Shown here: in pieces, positions 25,750 through 34,537 of the stretch
How the letters are laid out: every line of letters starts with the position of its first letter
Numbering within the stretch: position 1 is the first letter of the stretch
Assembly: GCA_016196065.1 (NCBI GenBank)
Contig: JACPYL010000010.1
Span: 248,001-312,000, forward strand
DNA: 64,000 nt
Source of the DNA: Acidobacteriota bacterium
GTDB taxonomy: Bacteria > Acidobacteriota > Terriglobia > Terriglobales > Acidobacteriaceae
Reading direction: 5' to 3'
Program-made: the position numbers and the translations under genes
Notes under the pieces: generated by a model
Told to the model about the DNA's origin: nothing
The model's database searches: none
Seen by the model: only the letters and a program-made list of their open reading frames with translations

Positions 25750-26610
25750 ATGGCCGGAACTCCGCCGATTGTTCTCACCATCGCTGGTTTTGATCCCTCG
25801 TCCGGAGCCGGGATCACGGCCGACATTAAGACGATTGCGGCGCATGAGTGCTTCGGCGTCGCCTGCATTACAGCCCTGACCGTGCAATCGACGCAGGGGG
25901 TCAGGAGGATCGAGCCGGTCGCGCCCAACGATATCGCCGCGACCCTCGACGAACTCGTTTCAGATCTGGAAATTGCGGCGGTTCACATCGGAATGCTGGG
26001 GACCGTGGATGTGGTCCGGACGGTGGTGGAGTTTCTAAGCCGCCAGCGGCTGCCGCATGTGGTGCTCGACCCGATTCTCAAGTCCAGTTCTGGCGCCGAA
26101 TTGCTGGATGCCCCGGGATTGCGGCTGCTCATCGAAAAGCTGATCCCGCTGGTCGAGGTGATTACACCGAACCTGGCCGAAACCAGCGTCCTGACCGGGC
26201 TCCCAGTCGCAAATCTGGACGACATGCGAATCGCGGCCGCGAAACTCCACGAGATGGGAGCGGTCAATGTCGCGCTGACCGGTGGCGACCTGGAAAAGGC
26301 TACCGACTTGTTGAGCTTTACAACCAACGGGAGAGTTGAGCAGGAAGTCTTCAAGTCGGAGAGATTGCGGTCGAATTCCACTCACGGCACGGGTTGCGCC
26401 TTCTCAACTTCCCTTGCATGCCATCTGGCACAGGAGCGGGGATTGCCGGAAGCCGTGCTGTTGTCGAAAGCGTACGTCGCGGCGGCGATTGCGCAAGCAT
26501 ATCCGATTGGCAAAGGCGTAGGTCCACTCAATCATCTGTTCCGGATGAACCGCCAGCGGAGAGTGAGTGCGCCCGTCCACGAGGCGGAATCGGCGCATTC
26601 CAGGAACTGA
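25750..26610 (+). CDS. thiD: Hydroxymethylpyrimidine/phosphomethylpyrimidine kinase
   Basis: ThiD phosphorylates 4-amino-5-hydroxymethyl-2-methylpyrimidine twice to HMP-PP for thiamine synthesis. The 286-residue protein has the ribokinase-like motifs IAGFDPSSGAGITADIKT (substrate site), VLDPILKSSSGA, ITPNLAETSVLTG and, near the C-terminus, the catalytic HGTGCAFS with anion hole. The extension after LNHLFRMN is not conserved. The ATG at 25750 begins the domain exactly; an upstream in-frame ATG at 25678 adds 24 residues without domain match. No TPP riboswitch pattern is visible upstream, and no other thiamine gene is close. Confidence 0.93.
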   Translation: MAGTPPIVLTIAGFDPSSGAGITADIKTIAAHECFGVACITALTVQSTQGVRRIEPVAPNDIAATLDELVSDLEIAAVHIGMLGTVDVVRTVVEFLSRQRLPHVVLDPILKSSSGAELLDAPGLRLLIEKLIPLVEVITPNLAETSVLTGLPVANLDDMRIAAAKLHEMGAVNVALTGGDLEKATDLLSFTTNGRVEQEVFKSERLRSNSTHGTGCAFSTSLACHLAQERGLPEAVLLSKAYVAAAIAQAYPIGKGVGPLNHLFRMNRQRRVSAPVHEAESAHSRN

Positions 26611-26634
26611 AGAGGCGAGGTCTGGGGAGGGGCT

Positions 26635-27069
26635 TTACGAAGCCTTCTTCAACAGGCAGCCTGCGACAAAGGCTGCGACAGCACCCAACAGCCACTCGAT
26701 CCGCCACAATTGCACGGCCTGCCAGTCGATCATGGTCCGGGTGCTGAACACGATCCCGACTCCCAAAGCTCCCAAGAGGCAAAGAACTCCAATCGCAAAG
26801 GCCACGAAAGGAGCAATGGAGAGGCCCAGGTTCTCACCCAGTTCGAACAACTCGGCGGACAGGGCGCTGTTCTTCAAACGAGAGATGGCACTGGGATGGA
26901 GGTCGGCTCGTCCCGAGCCACAGGCATGACAGAAACGGGAGTCGACAATAAACTCGGCTCCGCAGCGTTCACAGGCGTCCACCAGATCCGTATGCCCAGT
27001 GGTTGTGGTCGCCGCCGGCATGGGCGGACGCCAAAACTCGTGCTGGGTGGATTGTGCTGCTTCTGCCAT
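26635..27069 (-). CDS. Zinc-ribbon membrane protein
   Basis: This 144-residue protein has an N-terminal segment with a zinc ribbon (CERCGAEF, then CHACGSGR, at about residues 33-55). A stretch of about 30 residues follows, then two hydrophobic helices (APFVAFAIGVLCLLGALGVGIVF and IEWLLGAVAAFVAGCLL). The plan, a cytosolic metal-binding head on a membrane hairpin, recurs in at least three other proteins of this window (7404, 28662 and 34850). Function is unknown. Start ATG 27069 follows GAGGGTGTT. It converges with thiD; only 24 bases separate the stops. Confidence 0.7.
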   Translation of the reverse strand: MAEAAQSTQHEFWRPPMPAATTTTGHTDLVDACERCGAEFIVDSRFCHACGSGRADLHPSAISRLKNSALSAELFELGENLGLSIAPFVAFAIGVLCLLGALGVGIVFSTRTMIDWQAVQLWRIEWLLGAVAAFVAGCLLKKAS

Positions 27070-27256
27070 AACACCCTCTTTCCCCAAACTGACTTTCGCA
27101 ACCCAATCGCCAAAGGAAACCACTGTAAACAAGCTGTTTATCGGCTGATCTTCGGCAAAACTACAGTCCACCCCGGCAAGAATTACGCGATCTAACGCGA
27201 ATTTCCCATTGTGGGGGGATATATAAGGCTTGCGCAGTACCCGCCTTGATTCTCAT

Positions 27257-27351
27257 CGAACCCGTAACCAGCACCCGGTCGCTGGTAGCCAGCCAACGCG
27301 ATCTCAACCCTACCCAACTGGCTGCCGGTACTGGGTACTCGATACTGCCTT
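27257..27351. repeat. Heptad-periodic inverted repeat array C
   Basis: Left arm 27257-27290 (CGAACCC, GTAACCA, and so on) and right arm 27318-27351 (CTGGCTG, CCGGTAC, TGGGTAC) keep 7-base steps. They are inverted copies in outline (CTGG and GTA blocks against CCAG and TAC). The array occupies the leader of the TPR gene, ending 22 bases before its GTG. Confidence 0.55.
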
Positions 27352-27372
27352 TCTCGGGTAGACTAGAAAGTC

Positions 27373-28587
27373 GTGGATCGATTCCATCCCCCGGGCCGCC
27401 CGGCCCTTCTGGCAGTGCTGCTGTTCGTTCTGGCTGAAGTTTGCACCCCCGCCGATTCTGCCCCGGTCACCGTCTATCGTCCTTCGGACCCGCAAAATCA
27501 GGTTGCGTTCGATCGCCTGTATAACCTCGACTATGACGCAGCCATCCAGAACTTCGAGAAGGTACTGGCCCGGCATCCCAACGACCCGTTCGCGGTGAAT
27601 CACTTGCTCTCGGCGGTGCTGGTGCGGGAGTTGTATCGGATCGGCGCGATGAATACTGGCGAGTACTCGAATGACAGTTTCGTCGGCCAGGTTCACCGTC
27701 CGCCAGACCCGGCGCAGAAAGAACGCATCAAGCAGCTGGCGCAGCAAGCGGAGAAGCTCGAAGAGGCGGAACTCTCCCACAATCCGAATAACGTCGACAT
27801 GATCTACGCTCGCGGTGTGACCCGCGCGCAGTTTGCAGCCTATACCGGATTGATCGAGCGCGCCTGGTTTTCTTCTCTGCGCAATGCGGTGGGTGCCCGC
27901 CATGACCATGAGCGCGTGCTCGAACTCTCGCCACAGAATCAGGATGCCAAGCTGGTCGTGGGCACGCACAACTACATCATGGGAAGTCTGCCGCTGGCGG
28001 TGAAAGTAGCGGTGGCGATGGTCGGTCTGAGCGGAGACAAAGAAAAGGGCATCCGGCAGTTGTCCGAAGCCACGCACGCCAATGGCGAAACCAGTGTGGA
28101 TGCCGGAGTCCTGTTGATGCTCTTCTTGCGCCGGGAGCATCGCTATGCGGAAGCGCTCGAAATAGCGCGTTCGATCACTCCCCGGTATCCGAGGAACTTT
28201 CTGCTGTCGTTGGAGGAAGGCAATCTGCTGCGCGCAATGGGCAAGAACCGCGAGGCCGACGACCAATATCGCCGCGTCTGGCAGAACGGACGCGATGGCA
28301 AGTACGGCAACCTGCATTACGAAATCGCCGCGATCGGACTCGGTGACTTGTTGCGGAGCGAAAGAAACGATGCGGCGGCGGCGACCGCCTACGAAATGGT
28401 AAGCGACGTCCAGGCGCCGGATCCGGAGTTGCTCCAAAGAGCGAACTTGAATGCCGGAGAGATGTACGACCAACTCCAGAAACGCGACTTGGCGATGAAA
28501 AAATACCAGGCTGTAGTGGCCACGAACTCTGCAACCGGTGAAGCCGAAAAAGCGCGCCGCCGGATGAAAGACGCATATCGGGAGTAG
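27373..28587 (+). CDS. Secreted TPR-repeat protein
   Basis: This 404-residue protein starts at GTG 27373 with a signal-like segment (RPALLAVLLFVLAEVCTPADS). Scattered tetratricopeptide-like pairs follow: YDAAIQNFEKVLARHPNDPF near residue 60, then YAEALEIARSITPRYPRN and QLQKRDLAMKKYQAVVATN near the end. Between them is a longer helical block containing GTHNYIMGSLPLAVKV. TPR proteins of this type are scaffolds; no enzyme motif is seen. The next gene, encoding PspC, begins 74 bases on. Confidence 0.78.
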   Translation: MDRFHPPGRPALLAVLLFVLAEVCTPADSAPVTVYRPSDPQNQVAFDRLYNLDYDAAIQNFEKVLARHPNDPFAVNHLLSAVLVRELYRIGAMNTGEYSNDSFVGQVHRPPDPAQKERIKQLAQQAEKLEEAELSHNPNNVDMIYARGVTRAQFAAYTGLIERAWFSSLRNAVGARHDHERVLELSPQNQDAKLVVGTHNYIMGSLPLAVKVAVAMVGLSGDKEKGIRQLSEATHANGETSVDAGVLLMLFLRREHRYAEALEIARSITPRYPRNFLLSLEEGNLLRAMGKNREADDQYRRVWQNGRDGKYGNLHYEIAAIGLGDLLRSERNDAAAATAYEMVSDVQAPDPELLQRANLNAGEMYDQLQKRDLAMKKYQAVVATNSATGEAEKARRRMKDAYRE

Positions 28588-28661
28588 CGCCGCCAGACAG
28601 GTTGCCGCCGCTACGAAACTTTCCACCCACAATCTCCGTATCACTGAATGGGGAGGTGTCT

Positions 28662-28982
28662 ATGTACTGCAACGCCTGTGGCAAGCCGATCGCCGATGAC
28701 GCCCGTTTCTGTGCCTACTGCGGCACCGTCCTGGGACAAATGCCGGCACCAAAGAAGATGATGCGACCGCGTGCCAATCGATCGGTTGCAGGTGTCTGCG
28801 CCGCCGTCGGGCACTATCTCGACCTCGATGTCACGGTCGTCCGGGTTGTGTGGGCCCTGATCGTTGTCATGTCCGGAATTTTTCCGGGAGTGATCGCCTA
28901 CGCGATCGCGTGGGTTGTGATTCCGGAAGAGCCGCTGTTCCTTCCGGCAGCGAACGTTGGGCAGCCCATCACCCACGGGTAG
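28662..28982 (+). CDS. Zinc-ribbon plus PspC-domain membrane protein
   Basis: This 106-residue protein begins with a zinc ribbon (MYCNACGKPI, then FCAYCGTVLG). Its PspC domain spans about residues 36-92, with RSVAGVCAAVGHYLDLDVTVVRVVWAL followed by the hydrophobic helix VVMSGIFPGVIAYAIAWVVIPEEP. PspC proteins relate to phage-shock or envelope stress; the zinc-ribbon fusion suggests a redox or metal input. The start ATG 28662 is chosen for GGGGAGG at 28650-28655; a longer frame from 28602 adds only a non-conserved tail. Confidence 0.85.
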   Translation: MYCNACGKPIADDARFCAYCGTVLGQMPAPKKMMRPRANRSVAGVCAAVGHYLDLDVTVVRVVWALIVVMSGIFPGVIAYAIAWVVIPEEPLFLPAANVGQPITHG

Positions 28983-29011
28983 GCGCTTTCAATCGCCCGT
29001 TCTTAAGGTTC

Positions 29012-29086
29012 TGTCATCCCGAGCGAAGCGAGGGATCTGCAGTCCTCCCCGCAAGATGCAGATCCCTCGCTGCGCTCGGGATGACA
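29012..29086. repeat. Long inverted repeat of the TGTCATCC family
   Basis: Two 30-base arms (29012-29041 and 29057-29086) beginning TGTCATCCCGAGCG are inverted copies with one mismatch, around a 15-base loop. They would make a long hairpin, between the PspC gene and the hydrolase gene. Shorter copies are at 32645 and 34472. Confidence 0.82.
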
Positions 29087-29156
29087 TTTCTGAAACTCGG
29101 ACAGTCTCTGAAATCTGATTCGTTTCCCTAATGTTGCGTCGGCGTAAACTCGCTGC

Positions 29157-29960
29157 ATGCCCCGCTTCCGATCCGATGATGCCGAACTCTCCTACGAAAT
29201 CGTCGGGAACGGCCCGCCCGTTGTTTTGCTCCATCCGTTTCCAGTCCATCACGAATTCTGGAATCCAATTGTGCCGACGCTCAGGTCGCGATACCGGCTG
29301 ATAATGCCGAACCTCCGCGGACACGGCGATTCCGATATCGGACAACGGCCAGCCTTGATGGAAAAACATGCCCGCGATCTGGATCGATTGTTGGGCGAGG
29401 CAGGCGAAAGCAAAGCGACCTTCATCGGCGTCTCCATCGGCGGATACATTCTGTTCGAATTCTGGCGGCGATTTCGAAACCGGGTGAACGCGCTGGCGAT
29501 CTGCGATAGTCGTCCGCAGGCCGACACGGCCGAGGCTCGCGCGAATCGCCTGAAAGCGGCGTCCGACGTGCTTGAGAAGGGAACTGGCCCGTTCATCGAA
29601 GGCATGATCCCGAAATTGATGGGCCGCACGACCCTTGGCAACCGTCCTGATCTGGTCGACGGCGCTCGCCGCATGATGACGAAGATGTCGCCGGACGATA
29701 TCAACCTGGTACAGCGCGGAATGGCCGAGCGTGTCGATTCGGTGGCGGACCTGAAATCGATCTCTGTGCCAACGCTGATCCTGATTGGAGAAGAAGACAC
29801 CCTCTCCACTCCTGCAGACGGTGAGTTGATGCGCCAGCATATTTCTGGAAGCCAGTTGAAAATTATTCCGAAGGCGGGACACTATGCGCCTTGGGAGCAA
29901 CCGGAAGCGGTCGGAGTGGTGCTGAGACAGTTTCTGGATGGAGCCAGAGGCAGTGTCTAG
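29157..29960 (+). CDS. Alpha/beta-fold hydrolase
   Basis: This 267-residue hydrolase has the nucleophile in IGVSIGGY (Ser near residue 93), an N-terminal oxyanion segment VLLHPFPVHHEFW, a LRGHGDSD segment, an acidic residue in LIGEEDTLS and the His in KAGHYAPWEQPEA. It has no signal peptide, so it is cytosolic. Homologues include esterases, haloperoxidase-like enzymes and 3-oxoadipate enol-lactonases; PLHPFP-type openings do not decide between them. Start ATG 29157 is 71 bases after the long inverted repeat. Confidence 0.85.
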   Translation: MPRFRSDDAELSYEIVGNGPPVVLLHPFPVHHEFWNPIVPTLRSRYRLIMPNLRGHGDSDIGQRPALMEKHARDLDRLLGEAGESKATFIGVSIGGYILFEFWRRFRNRVNALAICDSRPQADTAEARANRLKAASDVLEKGTGPFIEGMIPKLMGRTTLGNRPDLVDGARRMMTKMSPDDINLVQRGMAERVDSVADLKSISVPTLILIGEEDTLSTPADGELMRQHISGSQLKIIPKAGHYAPWEQPEAVGVVLRQFLDGARGSV

Positions 29961-30016
29961 TACATGTGTCTCACGTCACAGAATTACGTGATGCGCCTCT
30001 GCTACTATCCCTCAAC

Positions 30017-30418
30017 ATGCTGCACACCTTCCTCGTCCCCGAGAAGACGATCGTTTCCGCCAAGGGAGACGGTTCGGCCGTTGAACTCAAGGTCGCCACT
30101 GGCCGTGTTTTTCTGCTGGCTCTTGCAATTACCAATGTTGTGGAACAAGAGTCGATCGACGTCAGCATTTACGGATCAGCGGACGGAGTGGCATGGGATC
30201 CCAAACCCCTGCTGACATTTTCGCAACAGTTTTATCTCGCGGAAGTGCCGCGCTTACTCGATCTGACGGCGCAACCTGACGTGAAGTTGATTCGCGCACA
30301 CTGGGAAGTCGCGCGCTGGGGACGCCACGGTGAGCCGGCGATGTTCGAATTCCAGGTCAGCTTGCGCGAGGTTCCGGCCGAGATGCTGGCGGAAGCAGTC
30401 GGCCGTCGGCCTGCCTAG
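30017..30418 (+). CDS. Hypothetical protein
   Basis: This 133-residue protein is probably beta-rich (VELKVATGRVFLLALAITNV, then SIDVSIYGSADGVAWDPKP), without Cys, signal peptide or membrane segment. I do not recognise it; the pattern resembles small bacterial beta-sandwich domains. The ATG at 30017 is chosen because the frame upstream overlaps the hydrolase gene and is not protein-like. It sits 57 bases after the hydrolase and 44 before aroA, all on the same strand, so it may be co-transcribed with them. Confidence 0.58.
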   Translation: MLHTFLVPEKTIVSAKGDGSAVELKVATGRVFLLALAITNVVEQESIDVSIYGSADGVAWDPKPLLTFSQQFYLAEVPRLLDLTAQPDVKLIRAHWEVARWGRHGEPAMFEFQVSLREVPAEMLAEAVGRRPA

Positions 30419-30462
30419 GGCAGCCCACCTCGGATCAAATTTCTCCGATATATTTGAAGTGA

Positions 30463-31755
30463 ATGACTGATCGTTCCAGCGCAAGTGTGCGTCCGGCAAG
30501 CGGTGTGCAGGGCGTGGTTCGTATTCCCGGGGACAAATCCGTTTCCCATCGCTATGCGATGCTGTCCGCGATCGCAGACGGCACCAGCCGTTTTCATAAT
30601 TTTTCTGCCGCACAGGATTGTTTCAACACGCTCGGCTGCATGCGCGCTCTGGGCCGTGATTGGAAGCGAGCGGACGACGGCGCGATCGAAGTCCAAGGCC
30701 TCGGGACGCGACTCGCGGCGCCCAGTGAACGGCTCGACTGCGGCAACTCCGGTTCGACGATCCGAATGTTGAGCGGGATTCTCGCTGGACAGCCGTTCAC
30801 AAGCGAAATGTTTGGAGACGCGTCCTTATCGGGTCGACCCATGAAGCGCATCATGACGCCGCTCACGCAGATGGGCGCCCGCATCGAATCGCTCGAGGGT
30901 GGACGGCCTCCGCTGAAAATTCATGGCGGGGCACTGAAGGCAATCCATTACAAGCCCGAAGTCGCAAGCGCGCAGGTGAAAACGTGTGTCCTGTTTGCTG
31001 GACTGTTCGCCGATGGAGAAACGATTGTCGAAGAGCCGATTCGAACGCGCGATCATGGCGAGCTGGCGTTGCGCGCATTCGGCGTGGAAGTTGCCCGCAG
31101 CGGAACCGTCTCGCGGATTCGCGGCGGACAGAAACTCACCGCCATCGAAGCACACGTCCCGGGAGATCTTTCGAGCGTCGCATTTTTTCTTTGTGCGGCC
31201 GCGCTCTATCCTGATTCGCACATCACACTGCCGGGAATCCTGATGAACCCGACGCGCGCCCGACTGCTCGATATCCTGATCAACATGGGATTGAGAATTT
31301 CCGTCGCGCATCTCGAAGAACATCACGGCGAACTTATCGGAGCGATCGAAGCGCAAGGCGGAACATGGAAGGGCGGCACGATCACCGGTGCCGACACAGC
31401 CGCACTGATCGATGAAATCCCAGTACTGGCAGCCACTGCGCCGTATTCCGAGAATGGACTCGAAGTACGCGACGGCAAAGAATTGCGAGTAAAGGAATCC
31501 GACCGCATATCAGCCGTGGCGACGAATCTGCGCAAGATGGGTGCCGAAGTGGAAGAGCGGCCCGACGGGTTGCGTATCCCCGGACGGCAGAAGTTGCACG
31601 GTGCGGAACTCGACTCGTTCCACGATCATCGCATCGCGATGGCGTTTGCAATCGCAGCGCTCCGCGCCGAAGGTGAAACGGTGATTCACGGAGCGGAGGC
31701 TGCGGGAGTATCGTATCCGGCGTTTTTTGAAGACCTGAAGGCGCTGACGCAGTAG
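30463..31755 (+). CDS. aroA: 3-phosphoshikimate 1-carboxyvinyltransferase (EPSP synthase)
   Basis: AroA joins phosphoenolpyruvate to shikimate 3-phosphate to give EPSP, the sixth shikimate-pathway step. At 430 residues it has the N-terminal PGDKSVSHRYAML, the LDCGNSGSTIRMLSGILAGQ loop, DGKELRVKESDRI and the C-terminal DHRIAMAFAIAAL. The sequence motifs match the class II-like (glyphosate-tolerant) group rather than the E. coli class, judging from DGKELRVKESDR and the LSGILAGQ region; this split is an inference. Overlapping antisense frames are shadows. The stop codon touches a heptad array. Confidence 0.95.
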   Translation: MTDRSSASVRPASGVQGVVRIPGDKSVSHRYAMLSAIADGTSRFHNFSAAQDCFNTLGCMRALGRDWKRADDGAIEVQGLGTRLAAPSERLDCGNSGSTIRMLSGILAGQPFTSEMFGDASLSGRPMKRIMTPLTQMGARIESLEGGRPPLKIHGGALKAIHYKPEVASAQVKTCVLFAGLFADGETIVEEPIRTRDHGELALRAFGVEVARSGTVSRIRGGQKLTAIEAHVPGDLSSVAFFLCAAALYPDSHITLPGILMNPTRARLLDILINMGLRISVAHLEEHHGELIGAIEAQGGTWKGGTITGADTAALIDEIPVLAATAPYSENGLEVRDGKELRVKESDRISAVATNLRKMGAEVEERPDGLRIPGRQKLHGAELDSFHDHRIAMAFAIAALRAEGETVIHGAEAAGVSYPAFFEDLKALTQ

Positions 31756-31861
31756 GCTGCGAGCTGCGAGCTACGAGCGACGAGCTACGAAAAAGGTCAA
31801 GCAAAAGCTGGGAAGACTAAGGTTGTGGGGGGCGCGAAGCCCGAAGCCCGCAGCTCGAAGC
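31756..31861. repeat. Heptad-periodic inverted repeat array D
   Basis: Directly after the aroA stop, the left arm at 31756-31790 is five units (GCTGCGA, GCTGCGA, then others ending in CGA). The right arm at 31832-31861 has the units GCGCGAA, GCCCGAA and so on, reverse complements of the same type. The array ends 14 bases before the methyltransferase start. Confidence 0.78.
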
Positions 31862-31875
31862 AGTATCAATCAAAT

Positions 31876-32625
31876 ATGACATCCGACAAACAAACCCCCG
31901 ATGATCGCCTGCAACAGGAATTCAACCGCTGGGCTGACGAAGGAGAAGGCGCGAAGATGGAGCGCCATCATCTCGACATCACACAGAAAACCTTGCGCCT
32001 GATGGATCTTCGACCGGGCGAGCGCGTGCTTGATCTCGGTTGTGGCTCCGGATGGGCGACGCGATTGCTGGCCCGCATGGTCGGCGAAGGTCCACAGGGA
32101 TTTGGACAAGTCATCGGCATCGATATTGCCGACGAGATGGTGCGGCAGGCGCGGGCCGAGTCCAGAGACTTTGAAAACATTATGTTCGCGGTAGGCTCGG
32201 CGGCGCAGATTCCGTGGGAAGAAAATTTCTTCGATAAAGTGTTGTCGGTCGAGTCGTTTTATTACTATCCCGACCAGGAACGTGCGCTGGCCGAGCTATT
32301 TCGCGTGATGGCTCCGCGGGGACGGCTGTTTATCCTGATTAATCTCTATACGGATAATCCGTACTCACTGCAGTGGGTGCCGAAGCTTAAGGTGCCAGTG
32401 CATGTGCGCTCGGCGGAGGAGTATGTGGAATTGCTGAAGGCGCATGCGTTCGAAAATGTCGAGTATCGCCAGATTCCCGATGACACGCCGACGCCGGACA
32501 ATTACAAAACGACATCGTTCCACTCGCTCGATGACCTGAAGGCGTTTAAGCGTGTCGGGGCGTTACTGCTGATGGCATCGAAGCCTGATGTGCGCAATCC
32601 GGGGCCGGCGTACACGATTTACTAG
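31876..32625 (+). CDS. Class I SAM-dependent methyltransferase
   Basis: This 249-residue protein carries the SAM-binding motif I VLDLGCGSGWATRLLA (near residue 51), a following acidic strand VIGIDIADEMVRQARAE, AAQIPWEENFFDKVLSVESF (motif II region) and RVMAPRGRLFILIN. The fold is that of UbiE/Coq5-like or ArsM-like methyltransferases, but the substrate is not decided. It has no signal peptide. The start ATG 31876 is chosen because an upstream in-frame start would lie in the repeat array. The 3' end faces the DUF4097 gene. Confidence 0.85.
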   Translation: MTSDKQTPDDRLQQEFNRWADEGEGAKMERHHLDITQKTLRLMDLRPGERVLDLGCGSGWATRLLARMVGEGPQGFGQVIGIDIADEMVRQARAESRDFENIMFAVGSAAQIPWEENFFDKVLSVESFYYYPDQERALAELFRVMAPRGRLFILINLYTDNPYSLQWVPKLKVPVHVRSAEEYVELLKAHAFENVEYRQIPDDTPTPDNYKTTSFHSLDDLKAFKRVGALLLMASKPDVRNPGPAYTIY

Positions 32626-32644
32626 CGGGACGCTGCTAGAGACA

Positions 32645-32673
32645 GCAGATCCCTCGCTCCGCTCGGGATGACA
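32645..32673. repeat. Single-arm copy of the TGTCATCC family
   Basis: A 29-base copy, read in reverse orientation (GCAGATCCCTCGCT...GGGATGACA), matching the right arm of the 29012 repeat, without a left arm. It sits in the convergent gap between the methyltransferase and DUF4097 genes. Confidence 0.75.
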
Positions 32674-32701
32674 GAATCTCTACACAGCATCACAAGCTGT
32701 T

Positions 32702-33574
32702 CTAGATTTCGTCATCGTCATCGTCGTGGTTATTCTTCCGCTCCAGGCTCTTGGCTGGGCTTAGTGGACGATTGTCGTTCGCATGCAGGATTGCGATGTG
32801 GCCATTCACGTTGGAAAGTTTCACGTGCGTGCCACCTCCGCCGAGTTCGCCGCGAAGGCTGTTTCCCACCATGTGGCGCGATACCGGCAGTCCAAAATCG
32901 TTGGAGATCCCACCGGACACTGTGTTGGCCTCGACGTCCGCGTGCGCGTCCGAGGGTAGAGTCAGGCGCATACCACCGTTTACCGCCGAGAGTTCCAGTT
33001 GCGAGGATGGCATGCGGCTCATGCTGGCGTCGAGTTCGCCGTTGACGGTGTTGAGATCGGCGCGGCCTTCCAGATTGTGAGCCACGAGGCGTCCATTCAC
33101 GCACGAGGCGTGCACATCACCGGCAACATCCTGGATGTCGAGCGAGCCGTTGACTAGCTTGATTTCATCGAGCCGTGCATGGCGCGGAACTACCAGCGTG
33201 TACTCGACGCTGGCCGGGTTGTCGTGTCGGTCGTTCCAGAAATTATTGTCATGATTGGGATACTTCGTGTGGATGACAAGGTCGTTCGCACTGGCATTGA
33301 TTTCAATGCGCGCCTCGGCGAGGTGTTCCTTGGTCCATGCGTGCTTGACGGCGTCGAGCTTCACTTCGTTGCGGTCCCAGCTCGTAATGTGCACGTTGCC
33401 ATTGATGTTATCGAGCTCAATGCGTCCGTCCGCGGACAACTGGTAGACCTGGTGAAATTCCTCGGTGAGTGGGCCCTGGTCGGATGCTTGTCCGACCGCC
33501 GCGAAAAGAAGCAGGACAGAAAGTGCACCCGATGTTGCGCCCAGCCAGGTTGCAAGTCTCGATTGCCGATGCAT
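32702..33574 (-). CDS. Secreted DUF4097-family protein
   Basis: This 290-residue protein has a signal peptide (TSGALSVLLLFAAVGQAS). The middle is a run of short beta-strand repeats (NINGNVHITSW, LVNGSLDIQDVAGDVHASCVNG, AVNGGMRLTLP) typical of DUF4097 right-handed beta-solenoid-like proteins. The end is a basic then acidic low-complexity tail (KNNHDDDDDEI). It is a second copy of the fold found in the sigma operon at 5921 but is not linked to a sigma factor. The ATG at 33574 is the first start in frame; the opposite end converges with the methyltransferase gene. Confidence 0.78.
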   Translation of the reverse strand: MHRQSRLATWLGATSGALSVLLLFAAVGQASDQGPLTEEFHQVYQLSADGRIELDNINGNVHITSWDRNEVKLDAVKHAWTKEHLAEARIEINASANDLVIHTKYPNHDNNFWNDRHDNPASVEYTLVVPRHARLDEIKLVNGSLDIQDVAGDVHASCVNGRLVAHNLEGRADLNTVNGELDASMSRMPSSQLELSAVNGGMRLTLPSDAHADVEANTVSGGISNDFGLPVSRHMVGNSLRGELGGGGTHVKLSNVNGHIAILHANDNRPLSPAKSLERKNNHDDDDDEI

Positions 33575-33630
33575 GAAGGCCTCCAGTTGTCATGTTAGAC
33601 GAGGCGCGTTGGATTTGGTGAGTGGACGGC

Positions 33631-33748
33631 GCGAGCATTGAGCCTTCGAGCGGCGACCAGGCTGAAGCCTTTTGTTTCAATCGGTTACGAATCTGCGGGA
33701 TTCGCTCCCAGGTTGCTCGGAGCCCGTAGCTCGCAACTCGAAGCTACC
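33631..33748. repeat. Heptad-periodic inverted repeat array E (weak)
   Basis: A right arm from 33721 has 7-base steps (AGCCCGT, AGCTCGC and so on). A less regular left arm at 33631-33651 reads GCGAGC, TTGAGCC. The array lies in the divergent gap between the DUF4097 gene and nuoB. Confidence 0.45.
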
Positions 33749-33806
33749 GAACCCTGTGACCCGCATCACAGCGCGAGGTGCGCAAGCCAAGTAGCCTTTT
33801 CTTACC

Positions 33807-34367
33807 ATGAGCTGGCTTCAGAACCGATTCGAAAAGAATTTCATGATCACGTCGGTGGACTACGTCTTCAACTGGGCGCGCAAGTCGGCGCTCTGGCCGA
33901 TGACGTTTGGCCTGGCGTGCTGTGCCATCGAGATGATTGCCTCATCCACGTCGCGATTTGATATCGCGCGCTTCGGTTCCGAAGTATTTCGTCCCAGCCC
34001 TCGGCAGTCAGACTTGATGATCGTGTCGGGAACCGTGTCGCTGAAGATGGCGCCGGTTGTAAAGCGAATCTACGATCAGATGCCGGAACCGAAGTGGGTG
34101 ATTTCGATGGGCGCGTGCGCGTCGGTCGGCGGCCCGTTTAATACCTATTCGGTATTGCAGGGAGTGGATCGGATCGTGCCGGTGGATGTATACGTTCTGG
34201 GTTGTCCGCCGCGTCCGGAGAATCTGTTTTACGGGTTGCTGAAGTTGCAGGACAAGATCGATACCATGACGCTCGCCAAGAAGCCCACCGAAGTCCGCTT
34301 GCAGCCCGACATGATGGACGATTTCAAGCGGCAAGTCATGATCGCGCAAACGATGCAGCCGAAATAG
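33807..34367 (+). CDS. nuoB: NADH-quinone oxidoreductase subunit B (NuoB)
   Basis: NuoB is the complex I subunit that carries the N2 [4Fe-4S] cluster next to the quinone site. The 186 residues contain the cluster Cys in GLACCAIEM, in MGACAS and in LGCPPRPE, all conserved. Length is normal. Unlike the usual nuoA-N operon, no other nuo gene is near; it is followed by a heptad array and a Rieske protein. The gene may be a second, separately located copy, or the operon may be split. The ATG at 33807 has no strong ribosome site; it begins the conserved region with [11 protein letters not shown]. Confidence 0.95.
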   Translation: MSWLQNRFEKNFMITSVDYVFNWARKSALWPMTFGLACCAIEMIASSTSRFDIARFGSEVFRPSPRQSDLMIVSGTVSLKMAPVVKRIYDQMPEPKWVISMGACASVGGPFNTYSVLQGVDRIVPVDVYVLGCPPRPENLFYGLLKLQDKIDTMTLAKKPTEVRLQPDMMDDFKRQVMIAQTMQPK

Positions 34368-34372
34368 TGGCA

Positions 34373-34421
34373 GCTGCTAGGCGCTGGCTCCTAGCTTGTG
34401 GCTCTTAGCTGTTGGCTCTTG
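34373..34421. repeat. Heptad-periodic array F, single arm
   Basis: Seven units with strict 7-base steps from 34373 (GCTGCTA, GGCGCTG, GCTCCTA and so on, mostly GCTNNTR). It starts 6 bases after the nuoB stop. No clear opposite arm is visible. Confidence 0.75.
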
Positions 34422-34471
34422 GCCATCCGATATACGCCCGTCGTGGTCCAACCGTCTTCCCTTATACTGTT

Positions 34472-34515
34472 TGTCATCCTGACCCTGAGCTTGTCGAAGG
34501 GGAAGGACCTGCTTT
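34472..34515. repeat. Variant of the TGTCATCC repeat family
   Basis: TGTCATCCTGACCC, then TTGTCGAAGG and GGACCTGC. It shares the family end TGTCATCC and a GGAY-CTGC end with the repeats at 29012 and 32645. It lies just upstream of the Rieske gene start. Confidence 0.55.
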
Positions 34516-34537
34516 CCCTTGCGTTCCCCAAATCCTC

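Noticed and set aside
27310-28644. 444-codon minus-strand frame
   Set aside because: Antisense of the TPR gene and with a basic, low-complexity translation.
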